A stretch of 64,000 bases of DNA from Harmonia axyridis (lineage: Eukaryota; Arthropoda; Insecta; Coleoptera; Coccinellidae): the NCBI RefSeq assembly GCF_914767665.1, contig NC_059502.1, positions 10,664,001 through 10,728,000 of the forward strand, read 5' to 3'. Under the pieces are notes generated by a model. That model had not been told where the DNA came from, searched no databases, and saw nothing but the letters and a program-made list of their open reading frames with translations. Positions 10,483-21,644 of this stretch are shown here, piece by piece. A program made the translations under genes and the position numbers. Positions within the stretch are counted from its first letter, which is position 1; each line of letters begins with the position of its first letter.

Positions 10483-10902
10483 CGCTCTATTAGTGTGACG
10501 TCACACACCACCATTTTTGGTTTTCCTGTCAGTATTCGGAATCCAAACAAATAAATTTTCATTCAAATTAGTACGGTGTCGTTGAAGGAATTGTCTTGGA
10601 ATTGGAATTGGAATAGAAGGAACTAGGTTGATACGGTAAGTTTGAATCCTGTATCATTCTCCAGATTTTGTAAAAAGCCGTGTTTATTAGTTGAACTTCA
10701 AGTTCGAACTTACTGGCATTAATCTCGTGCCTTCTGTCTATCAATTAATAGTAAAATAGTTCCTTAAATAATCTTATTTATCAAAATAAGCCAATTTCTT
10801 CAACGACAACGTACTAATTTGAATGACAATTTGTTTGTTTGGATTCCGAACACTGACAGAAGAACTAAAATGGCGGTGTGTGACCTCATCACTAATAGAG
10901 CG
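10483..10902. mobile_element. Foldback MITE, family 2, copy 2 (TA flanked)
   Basis: 420 bp, the same family as 2479-2941. The ends CGCTCTATTAGTGTGACGTC and CACTAATAGAGCG are inside TA (10481-10482, 10903-10904). The left arm has lost some sequence, including the TCAATTAA block at the arm's inner end, and carries a short GGAATT tandem (10598-10615). The centre and right arm match copy 1 closely. Confidence 0.85.
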
Positions 10903-10904
10903 TA

Positions 10905-11877
10905 TAGTGATGAAAGATTAGTGGCATGCCTTTGGGATGGCGCCACATGCTGCGCAATACCACGAAAAACGGCACCGCTTAGGATGCTTGATTTAGACAC
11001 ATTTTTTCCGCTGGTGAGGTGTGGAGATGTGCATAATGGAGACGTTCGAAGTTCTTGGTGATTCTTTCACCAATTATTTTGGGATTAAATAGAAAGCCTA
11101 GACAAACAATTAGGTATTTAGATGTAAACCTGAGCGCAAACGTGCTCACAAAGTGCATAAACGAATAATTCCATAATACTTTCCTGAATTTTTATAGGTA
11201 TTTGTTGTATTAATGTTATTATCCTCTGTACTGAATTGTAATTTATTTATTTTTTTTTCTTTATGATATTACTTGTATCATACATTTGTAATGTCTGAAG
11301 GGATCGATATATGTTATTTTATTATTATTTTATCATTTTTATGAATTTGTGTTATGTTGTCACCAAAAACAGCACGAACTTTATCGTTAATAAGATTGAT
11401 ATTTTGCACATTCTAGACAAGTTGTATGATGCTTTTCCAGCTTCGAATCCTTCCACCACGGTTCATCAGCTTTGATTTACGCTGCAGCGTCAGATTGTGC
11501 GATAATTTTTACTCGATTAGTCGAAAGCGTACGACATCCAAGAACCGAGGAAACAAAGAAATGACGCAAGAAAAATTCAGCTCGTTGTTAATTAATTTAA
11601 TTGTGCCCTTGGCTGACTTAATGTCAATTTCGCCAAGAAGCATATGGCTTTAATTGCGACCCATGTTGGCCAGTAATGCGCTTATGATTGCACGTTAAAA
11701 ACCATACAATTCATATCTTCCTGCTTCGGAATTGTCCCTCTTTAATAATTTTATAATGACTTCTCGGATATGAACCCATATGACCCGCCGGAAAACCATG
11801 GGTTATTGAACGGAACATCTAGGATTTAATTCCAGAGCTAAAAGGCTCGACAGAGCGTGCTACACTGATTTTCTGGA
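10905..11877. other. Intergenic, no recognisable gene
   Basis: AT-rich with runs of T and ATT repeats at 11240-11345. Short open frames only (for example 11426-11653), none with a recognisable domain. Confidence 0.45.
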
Positions 11878-11882
11878 CGATG

Positions 11883-13056
11883 CACAGTGGGGCAAGATAC
11901 CCAGAAAGTTGGCAAAAATTCAAAAAATTAAAATCAGTGTCCAGGATTTTTTTTGTATAGAATACGTAGTAAACCATCCTACGGATTAGATAATATCATT
12001 ATTTCCCCCACCGAACTTTTCAGTGACTTGTTAGTTGGCTATTATTGTGACTGTATCAAAATATTTTGGATTTTTTGTTATGGAGCTCCACCAGATACCG
12101 CTTTCATTTTATATTCAATCGAAAGCTTGAGGAGTCCTCTTTGAAATATACTTGTCTTTGTTTGCCTTTTGTTGCCTTTTAACTCAAAAGGACATTAATT
12201 TCATGAGTAGTTTTGATACATAATGATAATGCATCGTAACCTGCCCCGGAGTTCATACTTGTTTATATTTATTTATTCAATTCATTTGTATGTTGAGAAT
12301 GTTTTATGGAATAAAAAATAAAGTCTTATATACTGATATTAATAATAATACTAATTAGCAGCCCAAAATGTGGCCCGAAAAGATTTTAATTCAAGAAAGA
12401 TCTCGATACCATGATTTAAAATATGTTTTCAATTGAAGGAACTGAATAAAGTCTATAGTTCAAAAAACTAATAAGTGTCTTTTGCTTTCTTTTATAGGAT
12501 CATATCTTCTGCACTACTACCTATTGGATAGTTGAGTGAGGATGCTCAGGAAGCACGGAATAAGTATTTCAGAAGATATACATAATTCTAGAAAGTGTAG
12601 TAGATCTAAAAGAAATGAAGATATTTTCAATTTATTTTTGATCAGAAGCGATCCAGTAATTACAAGCACAGGGAAAATAAAAAAAAGGAAACAATAAAAA
12701 ATTCCAAGGGCTTGCAATTGTTGAAAGTTTCATCTCCATTTGATTCATCATCAGAAGAAGAAGAGGAGGAAGAAAAAATTTATAATGATAACGATTCTGA
12801 TATCTAAATAATCAAAATATGTATCGAAGTTTTTTTTTTTGTTTTTCATTGGAGAAAATCATTCATTAAAATTCTTAATTTTTAGTAGCCTCGAATTCTT
12901 TTCTGCCGGAAATCGAACCTCTTCCTGTGGTTTTTTTACACTTTTATTTTTTAATGGGCTTCATTGTACCTTATCAATGAATAAATAAATCATTTCTTAA
13001 GTTAAAAACAGTTTTCTGATTTTTTGCCGAAATTCTGGGTATCTTGCCCCACTGTG
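11883..13056 (+). mobile_element. Transib element relic with RSS-like termini and 5-bp TSD
   Basis: 1174 bp flanked by an exact 5-bp duplication CGATG (11878-11882, 13057-13061). Both termini start CACAGTGGGGCAAGATACCC. Each end consists of heptamer CACAGTG, a 23-bp spacer, then CAAAAATTC (left, 11913-11921) or CAAAAAATC (right, complement of 13018-13026). Transib elements, relatives of the RAG1/2 recombinase, have CACWRTG termini, a nonamer-like A-rich block about 23 bp inside, and 5-bp TSDs. A degraded RAG1-like C-terminal region lies within (12499-12807). Most of the 2-kb-plus transposase gene is deleted. Confidence 0.8.
12499..12807 (+). pseudogene. Transib (RAG1-like) transposase C-terminus, degraded
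   Basis: Frame from 12499: IISSALLPIG, stop, LSEDAQEARNKYFRRYT, stop, SRKCSRSKRNEDIFNLFLIR, SDPVIT. The stretch QEARNKYFRRY aligns with the RAG1 NESGNKLFRRF segment that holds the third catalytic glutamate (E962 in RAG1). The Glu codon here is 12550-12552. The frame is broken by at least three stops and a shift. An acidic tail, SSSEEEEEEEKIYNDNDSDI, ends at the stop near 12807. The alignment to RAG1 is from memory of the family. Confidence 0.65.
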
Positions 13057-13061
13057 CGATG

Positions 13062-13530
13062 GATAAAATAAAATAAATCACAATGAATTTTTCTCTCGAA
13101 AAGATTCATGAAACAAATTGTATATCGACTGGAATTTTGAATTGTCTCTTCGGTGAGAAATCTGAATGGTTCAAATATTTTCCTTCTTATGGTTTTAGGG
13201 TGAGAAATTCACAAAAAATGGGAAGACAATAATTGTGAATACGAGAATTTTTTGTTGGGATTTTTTCAAGTCATTTTGACTTTTATCATAATACTGGGTT
13301 ATCCATGTCCTGTTCCAGATTACACAGCCCTATTTCAATGACCTATGTCAAACAAAACTATCATCCTAAGCGTCATGTTTAGTAGAAGTATAGCCATTTG
13401 AGAATATCGATCTTTTAGATACTGCTGAACTACAAACTAACGTTTTTGTAGCGAGTACATTTCATGCATTACAGGAAAAATATACAATATTGCTGCTGTA
13501 TGTGAAAGTGTTGAAAACCATCCAAATTTA
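13062..13530. other. Intergenic, no recognisable gene
   Basis: AT-rich, no repeat partner or motif seen. Confidence 0.4.
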
Positions 13531-13532
13531 TA

Positions 13533-14244
13533 GAGGGTGTTTTTTTAGAGCTATAGAACTTTAAATTGCAATAAAACAACGACGGATTATTCGATTGACA
13601 TGAATTTTATTTATCCGCAAGATAATCTTGTGGCATTACATTTCAAATATGATTTCTGGCATATGACTGCCACGGCTGGCTCGGATGTAGTCCAATCTGG
13701 ACGTCCAATTTTCGATGACTTTTTCCAACATTTGTGGCCGTATATCGGCAATAACACGGCGAATGTTGTCTTCCAAATGGTCAAGGGTTTGTGGCTTATC
13801 CGCATAGACCAATGACTTTACATAGCCCCACAGAAAGTAGTCCAGCGGTGTTAAATCACAAGATCTTGGAGGCCAATTAACAGGTCCAAAACGTGAATTT
13901 AGGCGGTCACCAAACGTGTCTTTCAATAAATCGATTGTGGCACGAGCTGTGTGACATGTTGCGCCGTCTTGTTGGAACCACAGCTCCTGGACATCATGGT
14001 TGTTCAATTCAGGGATGAAGAAGTTAGTAATCATGGCTCTATACCGATCACCATTGACTGTAACGTTCTGGCCATCATCGTTTTTGAAGAAGTACGGACC
14101 AATGATTCCACCAGCCCATAAAGCGCACCAAACAGTCAGTTTTTCTGGATGTAACGGTGTTTCGACATACACTTGAGGATTAGCTTCACTCCAAATGCGG
14201 CAGTTTTGTTTGTTGACGTAGCCATTCAACCAGAAGTGCGCTTC
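13533..14244 (-). mobile_element. DD41D mariner copy B, 5'-truncated
   Basis: The 3' TIR (AGGGTGTTTTTTTAGAGCTA) begins after TA at 13531-13532. The element runs on the minus strand and homology stops at about 14244, in the codons of the first catalytic block (SDEAHF). The whole 5' half and 5' TIR are absent, which points to a deletion or aborted repair rather than precise transposition. Confidence 0.85.
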
Positions 14245-14274
14245 GTAAGAGTAAGCTTGTAATTTTGTGAGCAA
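13636..14274 (-). pseudogene. DD41D transposase, longest catalytic frame in the window (copy B)
   Basis: An open frame of 212 codons. The element-derived part starts at EAHFWLNGYVNKQNCRIWSE and runs without a break to MPEIIFEM and stop. It includes the second catalytic D (QQDGATCHTA) and the third (CDLTPLDYFLW), 41 residues apart. The first catalytic D is missing because homology ends one codon too late: the frame reads SYEAHF, not SDEAHF. The leading 12 or so residues are non-element sequence. It has no DNA-binding domain and is predicted inactive, but it is the best reference for the family's catalytic half here. Confidence 0.8.
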
Positions 14275-16009
14275 TATAGAACATATTCACTTCAAATCTC
14301 GTATTTTCTTAAATTCTTTGGGAAAAAATATAGCCTTAACAGAGCATGAGTAGCCCTCGACTTATAGTTTTGGTGTTTGGCTGGAAATAAAAACTCTAGA
14401 TCTGTTTTTAATTTTTGGTACATTGAACAATTTCCTGTTTATTTGGCTGCAAGTGTCCTAAACCATATTCGCTGTATTCTTGCGAAATTAAATTTTCGAT
14501 TTCATCCCATTGCATGGATTTCAACCAGATAAATCCAGTACCGACTCCATCTATTTTAATAGCTTCGCTGGTCCTGTTCAATCCAAACCTTTTCCATCGA
14601 TTGTTTCAGGCAATAATTGCAGATAGGCAAATGCAACAGACTGAGAGATTATCCGAGTCGTGCAGACTTGCTCTTCCGCGAGCGTGGGTCTATTTGTTCC
14701 TCGGTTTCAGGTATTTCTTTCAACATAAAATCAGGGTAGTATTGGATTCTCAACTGTATCTCGTTAAAAGACAATGTGATCCAGGCTGGAACAACTCTGG
14801 TGAAGTTGAAGGTGCGTAGGGTTCGATAGGAAATTGAAGAAATCCTGTTGAAGCCAACTTCTAAGTGTGTATATAACAGTTATTAAATAACAGTTAACAA
14901 ATTGTTATGTGATGACACATTATAAAATAACAGTTGTTATTTGATAACTGTTATTTGCTATTGGGAAAATACGGCAATAAATTTATATATACTTATAACT
15001 TTGAAGTCGTATTTTGAAATATACAAAAATAACTCATGCATATGTTTCACTGCTATTTGTTACTATTGCTAATTCTTTCGTCCATTTGTTATTTGATGCC
15101 TTATAAATGCACACGAGATGCACTAGAGTTTTTCGGGGAACCAAAACTACGAAAACGATGATGCATCAATGCTCGAATCTAAGAACTTGATGACCATTAA
15201 TCACAGTACTACAATAATCCATAATTAAGAAATATTTTATAGTTGCTGATTGAACCAATTGTCTGATCAAATCCAGTGACACTTACTCTGCTCGTATGAC
15301 ATCATTTTCGTAATGGATTTTTAATGACTTCATACCTCTTTAATTGACAATGGTGTATGGTAATTAAACACAATGTGATTTAATTGTGCCTGTCTTCTCA
15401 GAGACATGATATCATTGTTCATTATAGAAATTACTGAATCGTAATTCAAGGAAGCATTTTTTTGTATCTTTATGGTATCTAATGAGAAGAATTGAATTCA
15501 AAAATGAAAAATGATGTCAGTGAAATGGTGAAAAGGATATGCCGAAATGAATCATTTTCAATTGATCATAATAAATCAAAAATTAGCTATTATTTTTCTG
15601 CACGATAGAACGACTTTTGTAAGTTACCGATCATTTGCTGGTTGCTAAGATAAACAGAACAGCAAGTGAATCACTTACCGTTCGCTGAACAGTAAGTGCG
15701 AATAACTAAATATTCATTGAAAAAATTAAATAATTCACAAACAATTTGAATTTAATTCATTCAATTCAAATGAGCAAGCAATACTTTTTCATTGATTTGG
15801 CTGTCTTTTCCCTGAATCCATTTCTTGGAATGACTGTTTTAATTTTTTTGGATAATTATTTTGTAGTTTAAGTAAAAACTGTGTTTATCGTACAAAAATT
15901 CTGTAAGTATCTTGAACGTTAAGGACTACCGATCTCAGACAATAACTAACTCCTTCAAACTATTGATTTGATCGGTAAAATGTCCTTACCGTTCTCGATA
16001 CTTAATATA
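14245..16009. other. Intergenic, AT-rich; palindromic ATAACAGTTAT cluster
   Basis: No gene recognised. 14873-14960 holds several ATAACAGTTAT-type words in both orientations that could fold on themselves. The 101-codon frame at 14514-14819 has no motif. Confidence 0.4.
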
Positions 16010-16938
16010 ATGGGTGTTTTTTTTCGAGGAATATAACTTTAAGTTGGCATTACTGTTCAAGATGGCGACCGATTTAACAACTGTCAAGTGATTTATTCTC
16101 AGTTTGGTTCGGCAATTCATTATGAATAGACTCACACCTGAACAACGCTTGCAAATAGTGCAATTTTATTTCGAAAATAATGGTTCTGTGCGGAATACGT
16201 ATCGCGCACTACGTCCATTAGCGATGAAGCGCACTTCTGGTTGAATGGCTACGTCAACCAACAAAACTGCCGCATTTGGAGTGAAGCTAATCCTCAAGTG
16301 TATGTCGAAACACCGTTACATCCAGAAAAACTGACTGTTTGGTGCGCTTTACGGGCTGTTGGAATCATTGGTCCGTACTTCTTCAAAAACGATGATGGCC
16401 AGAACGTTACAGTCAATGATGATCGGTATAGAGCCACGATTACTAACTTTTTCGTTCCTGAATTGAACAACCATGACGTCCAGGAGCTGTGGTTCCAACA
16501 ATACGGCGCAACATGTCACACAGCTCGTGCCACAATCGATTTATTGAAAGTCACGTTTGGTGACCGCCTAATTTCACGTTTTGGACCTGCGAATTGGCCT
16601 CCAAGATCTTGTGATTTAACACCGCTAGACTACTTTCTGTGGGGCTATGTAAAGTCATTGGTCTATGCGGATAAGCCACAAACCCTTGACCATTTGGAAG
16701 ACATCATTCGCCTTGTTATTGCCGATATACGGCCACAAATGTTGGAAAAAGTAATAGAAAATTAGACGTCCAGATTGGACTACATCCGAGCCAGCCGTGG
16801 CGGTCATATGCCAGAAATCATATTTAAAATGGAATGCCACAAGATTATCTTGCGGATAAATGAAATTCATGTCAATCGAATAATCCATCGTTGTTTTATT
16901 GCAATTTTAAGTTCTATAGCTCCAAAAAAACACCCTTT
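16010..16938 (+). mobile_element. DD41D mariner copy C
   Basis: The 5' end (GGGTGTTTTTTTTCGAGG) is near 16010 after an AT-rich TATAAT. The 3' end CACCC-TT is followed by TA at 16938. It retains the start MNRLTPEQRLQIVQFYFE (16123 onward) and then an internal deletion. The junction here reads gtccattagcgatgaag, slightly larger than the deletion in copies A, E and G. Confidence 0.9.
16241..16765 (+). pseudogene. DD41D transposase with catalytic D-to-Y (copy C)
   Basis: The 174-codon frame covers NGYVNQQNCRIWSEA to MLEKVIEN. The second catalytic aspartate is replaced by tyrosine (QQYGATCHTA, TAC at 16502-16504). A Trp codon has become TAG at about 16763, where other copies continue with WTSRLDYIRA. 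The third D (TPLDYF) is intact. The start used here is an internal Met, not the original initiator. Inactive by active-site loss as well as truncation. Confidence 0.85.
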
Positions 16939-17825
16939 AGATTCCTTTATCCCGAACTGACAGGGTTTAAATGATAAGTATCGGGATAGTCTGTCATCTT
17001 TCGTGGACTTCTAAAAAGGATACATTGGCAGAACGAGCCTATTGGAGGTATTGAGTAGTTCACTGAAGGTCATCGAAAAATTCCATTTGAAGTACAAGTT
17101 TTGGACGCTTGGATCCGGTGGAAGATTCGTCGTAGTTGGGGGATTCCCTGACTGATTTTTGGGGTGGTTTTCTGCTTTTCCAAGAATTTTCACAGCGATT
17201 TCATGAAGACATTTTCTTCAACTTTAGTAGGTTCGCCTCAAGATGGAGCTAGGCATTGGGACTATTGAGGAATTGAACCACCAGATGTAGGATAACCAGG
17301 GTTTTCTCTGACCTATTGACCAACACCACCGAAGAGGTAAATGACACCAATTGATTCAATTACAAGGATCGGTCAGCCAACAAAAGAAGTCGACGTTGTT
17401 CCCCCTCCCCTTCCACATTCGGTATACGTGTCCGGTTTGCCGTCAAATAATTAACAGAGGCACGTATTCCCCGAGCGAGGAGCGGACAATTGGTAATTTT
17501 TAATTTGGAACCTGAGGAATATTCACGGTTAACTAAATATCGTTAATAGCGGCCAGAAAAAGGCACTGAAATATAATCGCTTCTTAAAAAGTCTCGCGTC
17601 ACTTGATTAAAGTTTTACAGCTTCTCGTTAAGCTGCTTTTACACTTCACGCAAGATGTGCTACGAGTGGTGTTTTATTTTCGTCTAGAGTACGTCAGTAG
17701 TTCGCACCTTGTTGTAGGTTTCTACTTGAATTATTTACGTTCGAAGGAAATTGGAGTGTAATCTGATTTGATACACTTGCTTTGGATAGAAATGATTAAT
17801 CATTTAAATGTTATTTTGATCATTG
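16939..17825. other. Intergenic, no recognisable gene
   Basis: 17400-17720 is GC-richer than its surroundings and may be unique host sequence. No splice-bounded exon could be supported. Confidence 0.4.
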
Positions 17826-18190
17826 AATATTTTATTTATTTATTTAATACATATACAATGTTCTACAGGTTTAAACCCAACTACAGAACAAGGAGCAAAA
17901 GAAAAATAATATTACATATTCTGAGAAAAAAAAAATAACAAAAAATGCTCAGTCAGTCAAAATAATGAGATCTGATATTTGAAATGGAACAATTAAAAAT
18001 ATCCAAGTGAGAACTTACAGCATTACAGGCATCACACAAATTATAAAGAGGTGAATATTTCAATGTATTCGTACGAGGTGTCGGCATATAAAATGTATTT
18101 CTAACTCTAGAGGATGGTCTTGGAATAGCAAAATTTAGTTTTTCGAGAATTTTTCGGAATTTTTGACCGGTCGTCGACATTTTTGTATAC
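17826..18190 (-). mobile_element. Non-LTR retrotransposon 3' end fragment
   Basis: On the minus strand the frame reads NFAIPRPSSRVRNTFYMPTP then RTNTLKYSPLYNLCDACNAV, ending near 17953. This matches the style of the extreme C-terminal region of insect CR1/jockey/R1-type RT proteins (R..N.F.IP..RTN....SPL..LC...N). It is followed by a short 3' UTR ending in a TAAATAAATAAATAAA-like tail at 17830-17845. RT and endonuclease are absent. Confidence 0.5.
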
Positions 18191-18692
18191 TGAAAATTCA
18201 AGAATAATATTGAAAAATAATATATCGTGCAACAAGTGGGGAAAGTCCAACTTTTCCAACAAGGTAGAATAAAACCTTGAGTTTATTACACAGTGGAACA
18301 GCTGTTTCGGTTTCGAGGTTTTTTGTGCTGATTCCATATCAATTTAATGTCCTGAATTCAAATAACGTATTCATTTCTTCCTAAGAGCTCAAATTTTTAA
18401 GATATACAATTTTAGAGAAATATAAGTTACATTATTTTTCCTACAACTGCTATGAAAAGTAGCGTATTCTCCACAGCTTACTCAATTCCAAAACTATGTA
18501 TTGCTCATACTGTGGGAAATATTATTCCCCACGGCACTTTGCCAACAACTCGCTTGGTAGATCAATGAAATTGGTCATTTGAGTCGTTTCTATAGAGACG
18601 CAATAAATTAGCACATACTGTCAACGAAGGCCATTTTGATTTGAATCAAGTCCATTACTTGAATTATTGAAATTTGTGCAGTTGTAGGAAAA

Positions 18693-18828
18693 ATATAGTG
18701 TGCAAAATGTGGAGAAAGTCCTTTTCTCGCTCGTGTGTTTGCGGCACTCGCCTTTCAGGCTCGTGCCACAAACTTCCACACTCGCGAGAAAAGATGGACT
18801 TTCCCCACTTGTTGCACAATATACTATT
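18693..18828. repeat. 136-bp near-perfect hairpin (MITE-like)
   Basis: Left arm GTGCAAAATGTGGAGAAAGT and right arm ending ACTTTCCCCACTTGTTGCAC pair over nearly their full length of about 60 bp. Inner blocks GGCACTCGCC and GGCTCGTGCC close the stem. Half of the same element, GTGCAACAAGTGGGGAAAGT, also occurs at 18219-18262. The sequence is flanked by TA-rich DNA. Confidence 0.7.
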
Positions 18829-18954
18829 AACTCAAATCCATAAGTGTAGTAAAAAAAAGTAGCCACGGAATTTTTATTTAGTTATACAAAATACAATATT
18901 TTGTCGTTGGTACTTACAAACAGAAAAAAGCATTGAAGAAATCAAATACTCAGT

Positions 18955-19420
18955 CAACGCTTCGAAAGCTTCTTTCCCCGCCATTATTGAATGTTTTTTT
19001 GAACGGACCCTTTTTAAACTCCAGCAGTAATCTGCCATCATGTACATGTCCTATCTTTCTTGGTAGCGGTCCTCCATAACTTTAATATCTTGGTGAAATC
19101 TTTCACCTTGTTCCTCACTCATGTCTCCTAAGTTTTCTTAAAAACGGTGGCTGTGTGAATAGTGTATTTTAATACTCATATTGCACCCTGGAGATTTGAA
19201 ACTATTGAGCATCTTGTTAACCATTCAAACATAGTTTTGAGCTTTATGTTTGCCTAGAAAATTTTCTTCAACTGCAACAAATGATGTCCAAGCTTCTCGT
19301 TCAACTTGATTCATTGAATTTATGGAGGCAGGATCCTTAATTAATTGTCTTATTTGTGGGCCGTCAAATATCTCTGCTTTGAGTTTTTCTGTGCTCAGCT
19401 GATGCATTTTAACACCTATA
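18955..19420 (-). pseudogene. Conserved arthropod repeat-associated protein, decayed
   Basis: The minus-strand frame 19225-19407 reads KLKAEIFDGPQIRQLIKDPA, then MNQVEREAWTSFVAVEENFL and GKHKAQNYV. After a stop it continues MVNKMLNSFKSPGCNMSIKI, with further frames giving pieces resembling HSHL....E..GERFHQD and MEERYQGRW...MADYCW (18990-19080). I recall this protein as widespread and multicopy in arthropods and other invertebrates, probably mobile-element derived, but I cannot name its function. Multiple stops and shifts make it a pseudogene. Confidence 0.5.
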
Positions 19421-19762
19421 TATGCAAAATATGACTCATTCTTATTATGAGCCTTTAAAAATTACTTCAAAGCCCAACTTTATATGCAACGAAGGAAGTA
19501 TGATTTTTTCTCTTAGTTACCCGAGTTGGAGAAATAAAAGGGTCAGTTCAGGTACCTGATAGGCAATGGTTCCACCTGGAATTCACTCAATAACAGACTG
19601 ACAATAAAACCTATACATTAATGAATATATAATAATTTTAGAACTCTCATAAATGAATACACTGAATGAAACCCACATTGGTAGATAAGTTGGTGCATCT
19701 AAAAAAGTAAAGTTGATAGAGAAAAACGGATTCCATGTACAGATTAATCGTCCCAAATATAG

Positions 19763-19993
19763 TGAAAATCAGCTCTAAAATCTCAGCCACCAAAAAAATT
19801 TTTTTTTTTTGCACTGTGTTATTGAGGGTTGTCACTTATTTTGAAACTTATCAATTCTTTCCTCTTACAAACTAATAGATGTTACAAAAACACTTCAAAT
19901 TCAATTCAGCACTAACCAATACTTTCTAATAGTTGGTAATCCCCGAGTTAATCCCTGCAATCTGTAATTTGAAATAGTAGGAGCAGAATTATA
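19763..19993 (+). repeat. Direct repeat, left copy, flanking DD41D copy D
   Basis: About 230 bp matching 20915-21134 (shared blocks TAATAGATGTTACAAAAACA, CAATTCAGCACTAACCAATA, AGGAGCAGAATTATA). The DD41D element sits exactly between the two copies. Confidence 0.75.
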
Positions 19994-20912
19994 GAGGGTG
20001 TGTTTTTTTCGAGGTATATAACTTTAAGTTGGCATTACTGTTCAAAATGGCGACCGATTTAACAGCTGTCAAGTGATTTATTCTCAGTTTGGTTTGGCAA
20101 TTCATCATGAATAGACTCACTCCTGAACAACGCTTGCAAATGGGCCCAAAATGAGATTGCCGTTGTTCACGATTTTCATGAGCGAATTTTGTTTAGCGAT
20201 GAAGCGCACTTCTGGTTCAATGGCTACGTCAACAAAAAAAACTGCCGCATTTGGAGTGAAGCTAATCTTCAAGTGTATGTCGAAACACCATTACATCCAG
20301 AAAAACTGATTGTTTGGTGCGCTTTATGGGCAGGTGGAATCATTGGTCCGTACTTCTTCAAAAACGATGATGACCAAAACGTTACAGTCAATGGTGATCG
20401 GTATAGAGCCATGATTACTAACATTTTCATTCCTGAATTGAACAACCATGATGTCCAGGAGCTGTGGTTCCAACAAGACGGCGCAACATGTCACACAGCT
20501 CGTGCCACAATCGTTTTATTGAAAGACACGTTTGGTGACCGCCTAATTTCACGTTCTGGACCTGTGAATTGCCTCCAAGATCTTGTGATTCAACACCACT
20601 AGACCACTTTCTGTGGGGCTATGTAAAGTCATTGGTCTATGCGGAATAGCCACAAACCCTTGACCATTTGGAAGACAACATTCGCCGTGTTATTGCCGAT
20701 ATACGGCCACAAATGTTGGAAAAAGTCATGGAGAATTGGACGTCCAGATTGGACTACATCCGAGCCAGCCGTGGCGGTCATATGCCAGAAATCATATTTA
20801 AAATGTAATGCCACAAGATTATCTTGCGGATAAATAAAATTCATGTCAATCGAATAATCCATCGTTGTTTTATTGCAATTTAAAGTTCTATAGCTCTAAA
20901 AAAAACACCCTT
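19994..20912 (+). mobile_element. DD41D mariner copy D, different internal deletion
   Basis: The 5' TIR is at 19994 after TA and the 3' TIR ends at 20912 before TA. The start MNRLTPEQRLQ is followed by a deletion that keeps sequence upstream of the catalytic core (HDFHERILFSDEAHFWFNG). That segment is missing in copies A, E and G. It therefore derives from a longer ancestor by an independent event. Confidence 0.9.
20189..20602 (+). pseudogene. DD41D transposase fragment (copy D)
   Basis: The 137-codon frame runs from FSDEAHFWFNGYVNKKNC through the second D (QQDGATCHTA). A single G deletion near 20570 (gaattgcctcc for gaattggcctcc) then shifts the frame. A later A insertion near 20645 creates another stop. 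The third D lies in the shifted frame. Inactive. Confidence 0.8.
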
Positions 20913-20914
20913 TA

Positions 20915-21134
20915 CATTAAAAATTAGCTCTAAAATACCAGGCACCAAAAAATTTTTGTTGTTGCCCTGTGTTATTGAGGGGTGTCACCTATTTTGAAAC
21001 TAATCAATTATTTTCTCTCAAAAATTAATAGATGTTACAAAAACACTACAAATTCAATTCAGCACTAACCAATACTTTATAATAGTTGGTAATCCCTGCA
21101 ATCTGTAATTTGAAATAATAGGAGCAGAATTATA
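20915..21134 (+). repeat. Direct repeat, right copy, flanking DD41D copy D
   Basis: Matches 19763-19993 with scattered substitutions and a small indel (the CCGAGTTAAT segment is absent here). It suggests a tandem duplication that predates the DD41D insertion. Confidence 0.75.
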
Positions 21135-21640
21135 AAATGTGAAAAAAATAACATGTCGTGTAAACCGAGCATAAGCCACACAACACCGTCTAATTGGAGT
21201 ATGCGTTGAAAATTTGATAATTCTTTAATAAGCTAACATCCTGTCTTTTAATCCGATCAAATGACTGAAAACGCTACCTGAGTTCTATGTGCATTCTTCT
21301 ACTGATGGAAGGAACGTACCTAACTCATAATTAGAATATAATTTCTTTTACATCCATGTTATTCCAACCGCACTCGTTTCCAGGAAGATCTATAAAACAC
21401 ACCTTCCAGTATGTAACAAACAACTGTATTGATGTCTACTGCACTTACATACAAAAAATGTAGTAAACCATGATACCGACCATAAAAGACGCATCGATTG
21501 GTAATTAGTTTCATAATGGACTGAAGAAAACCACAATTATGCAATCGGGGAAATCTTGACACTATGAAACTCATTCGAGTAGATATTTGTTATGAATTAT
21601 TTGAGAACTAAAAGATAGTGAGGTTTTAACAATTTTTTTT
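21135..21640. other. Intergenic, no recognisable gene
   Basis: No motif, repeat partner or splice context recognised. Confidence 0.4.
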
Positions 21641-21644
21641 TTAT

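Noticed and set aside
14514..14819. 101-codon plus-strand frame
   Set aside because: No motif or splice borders; not supported.
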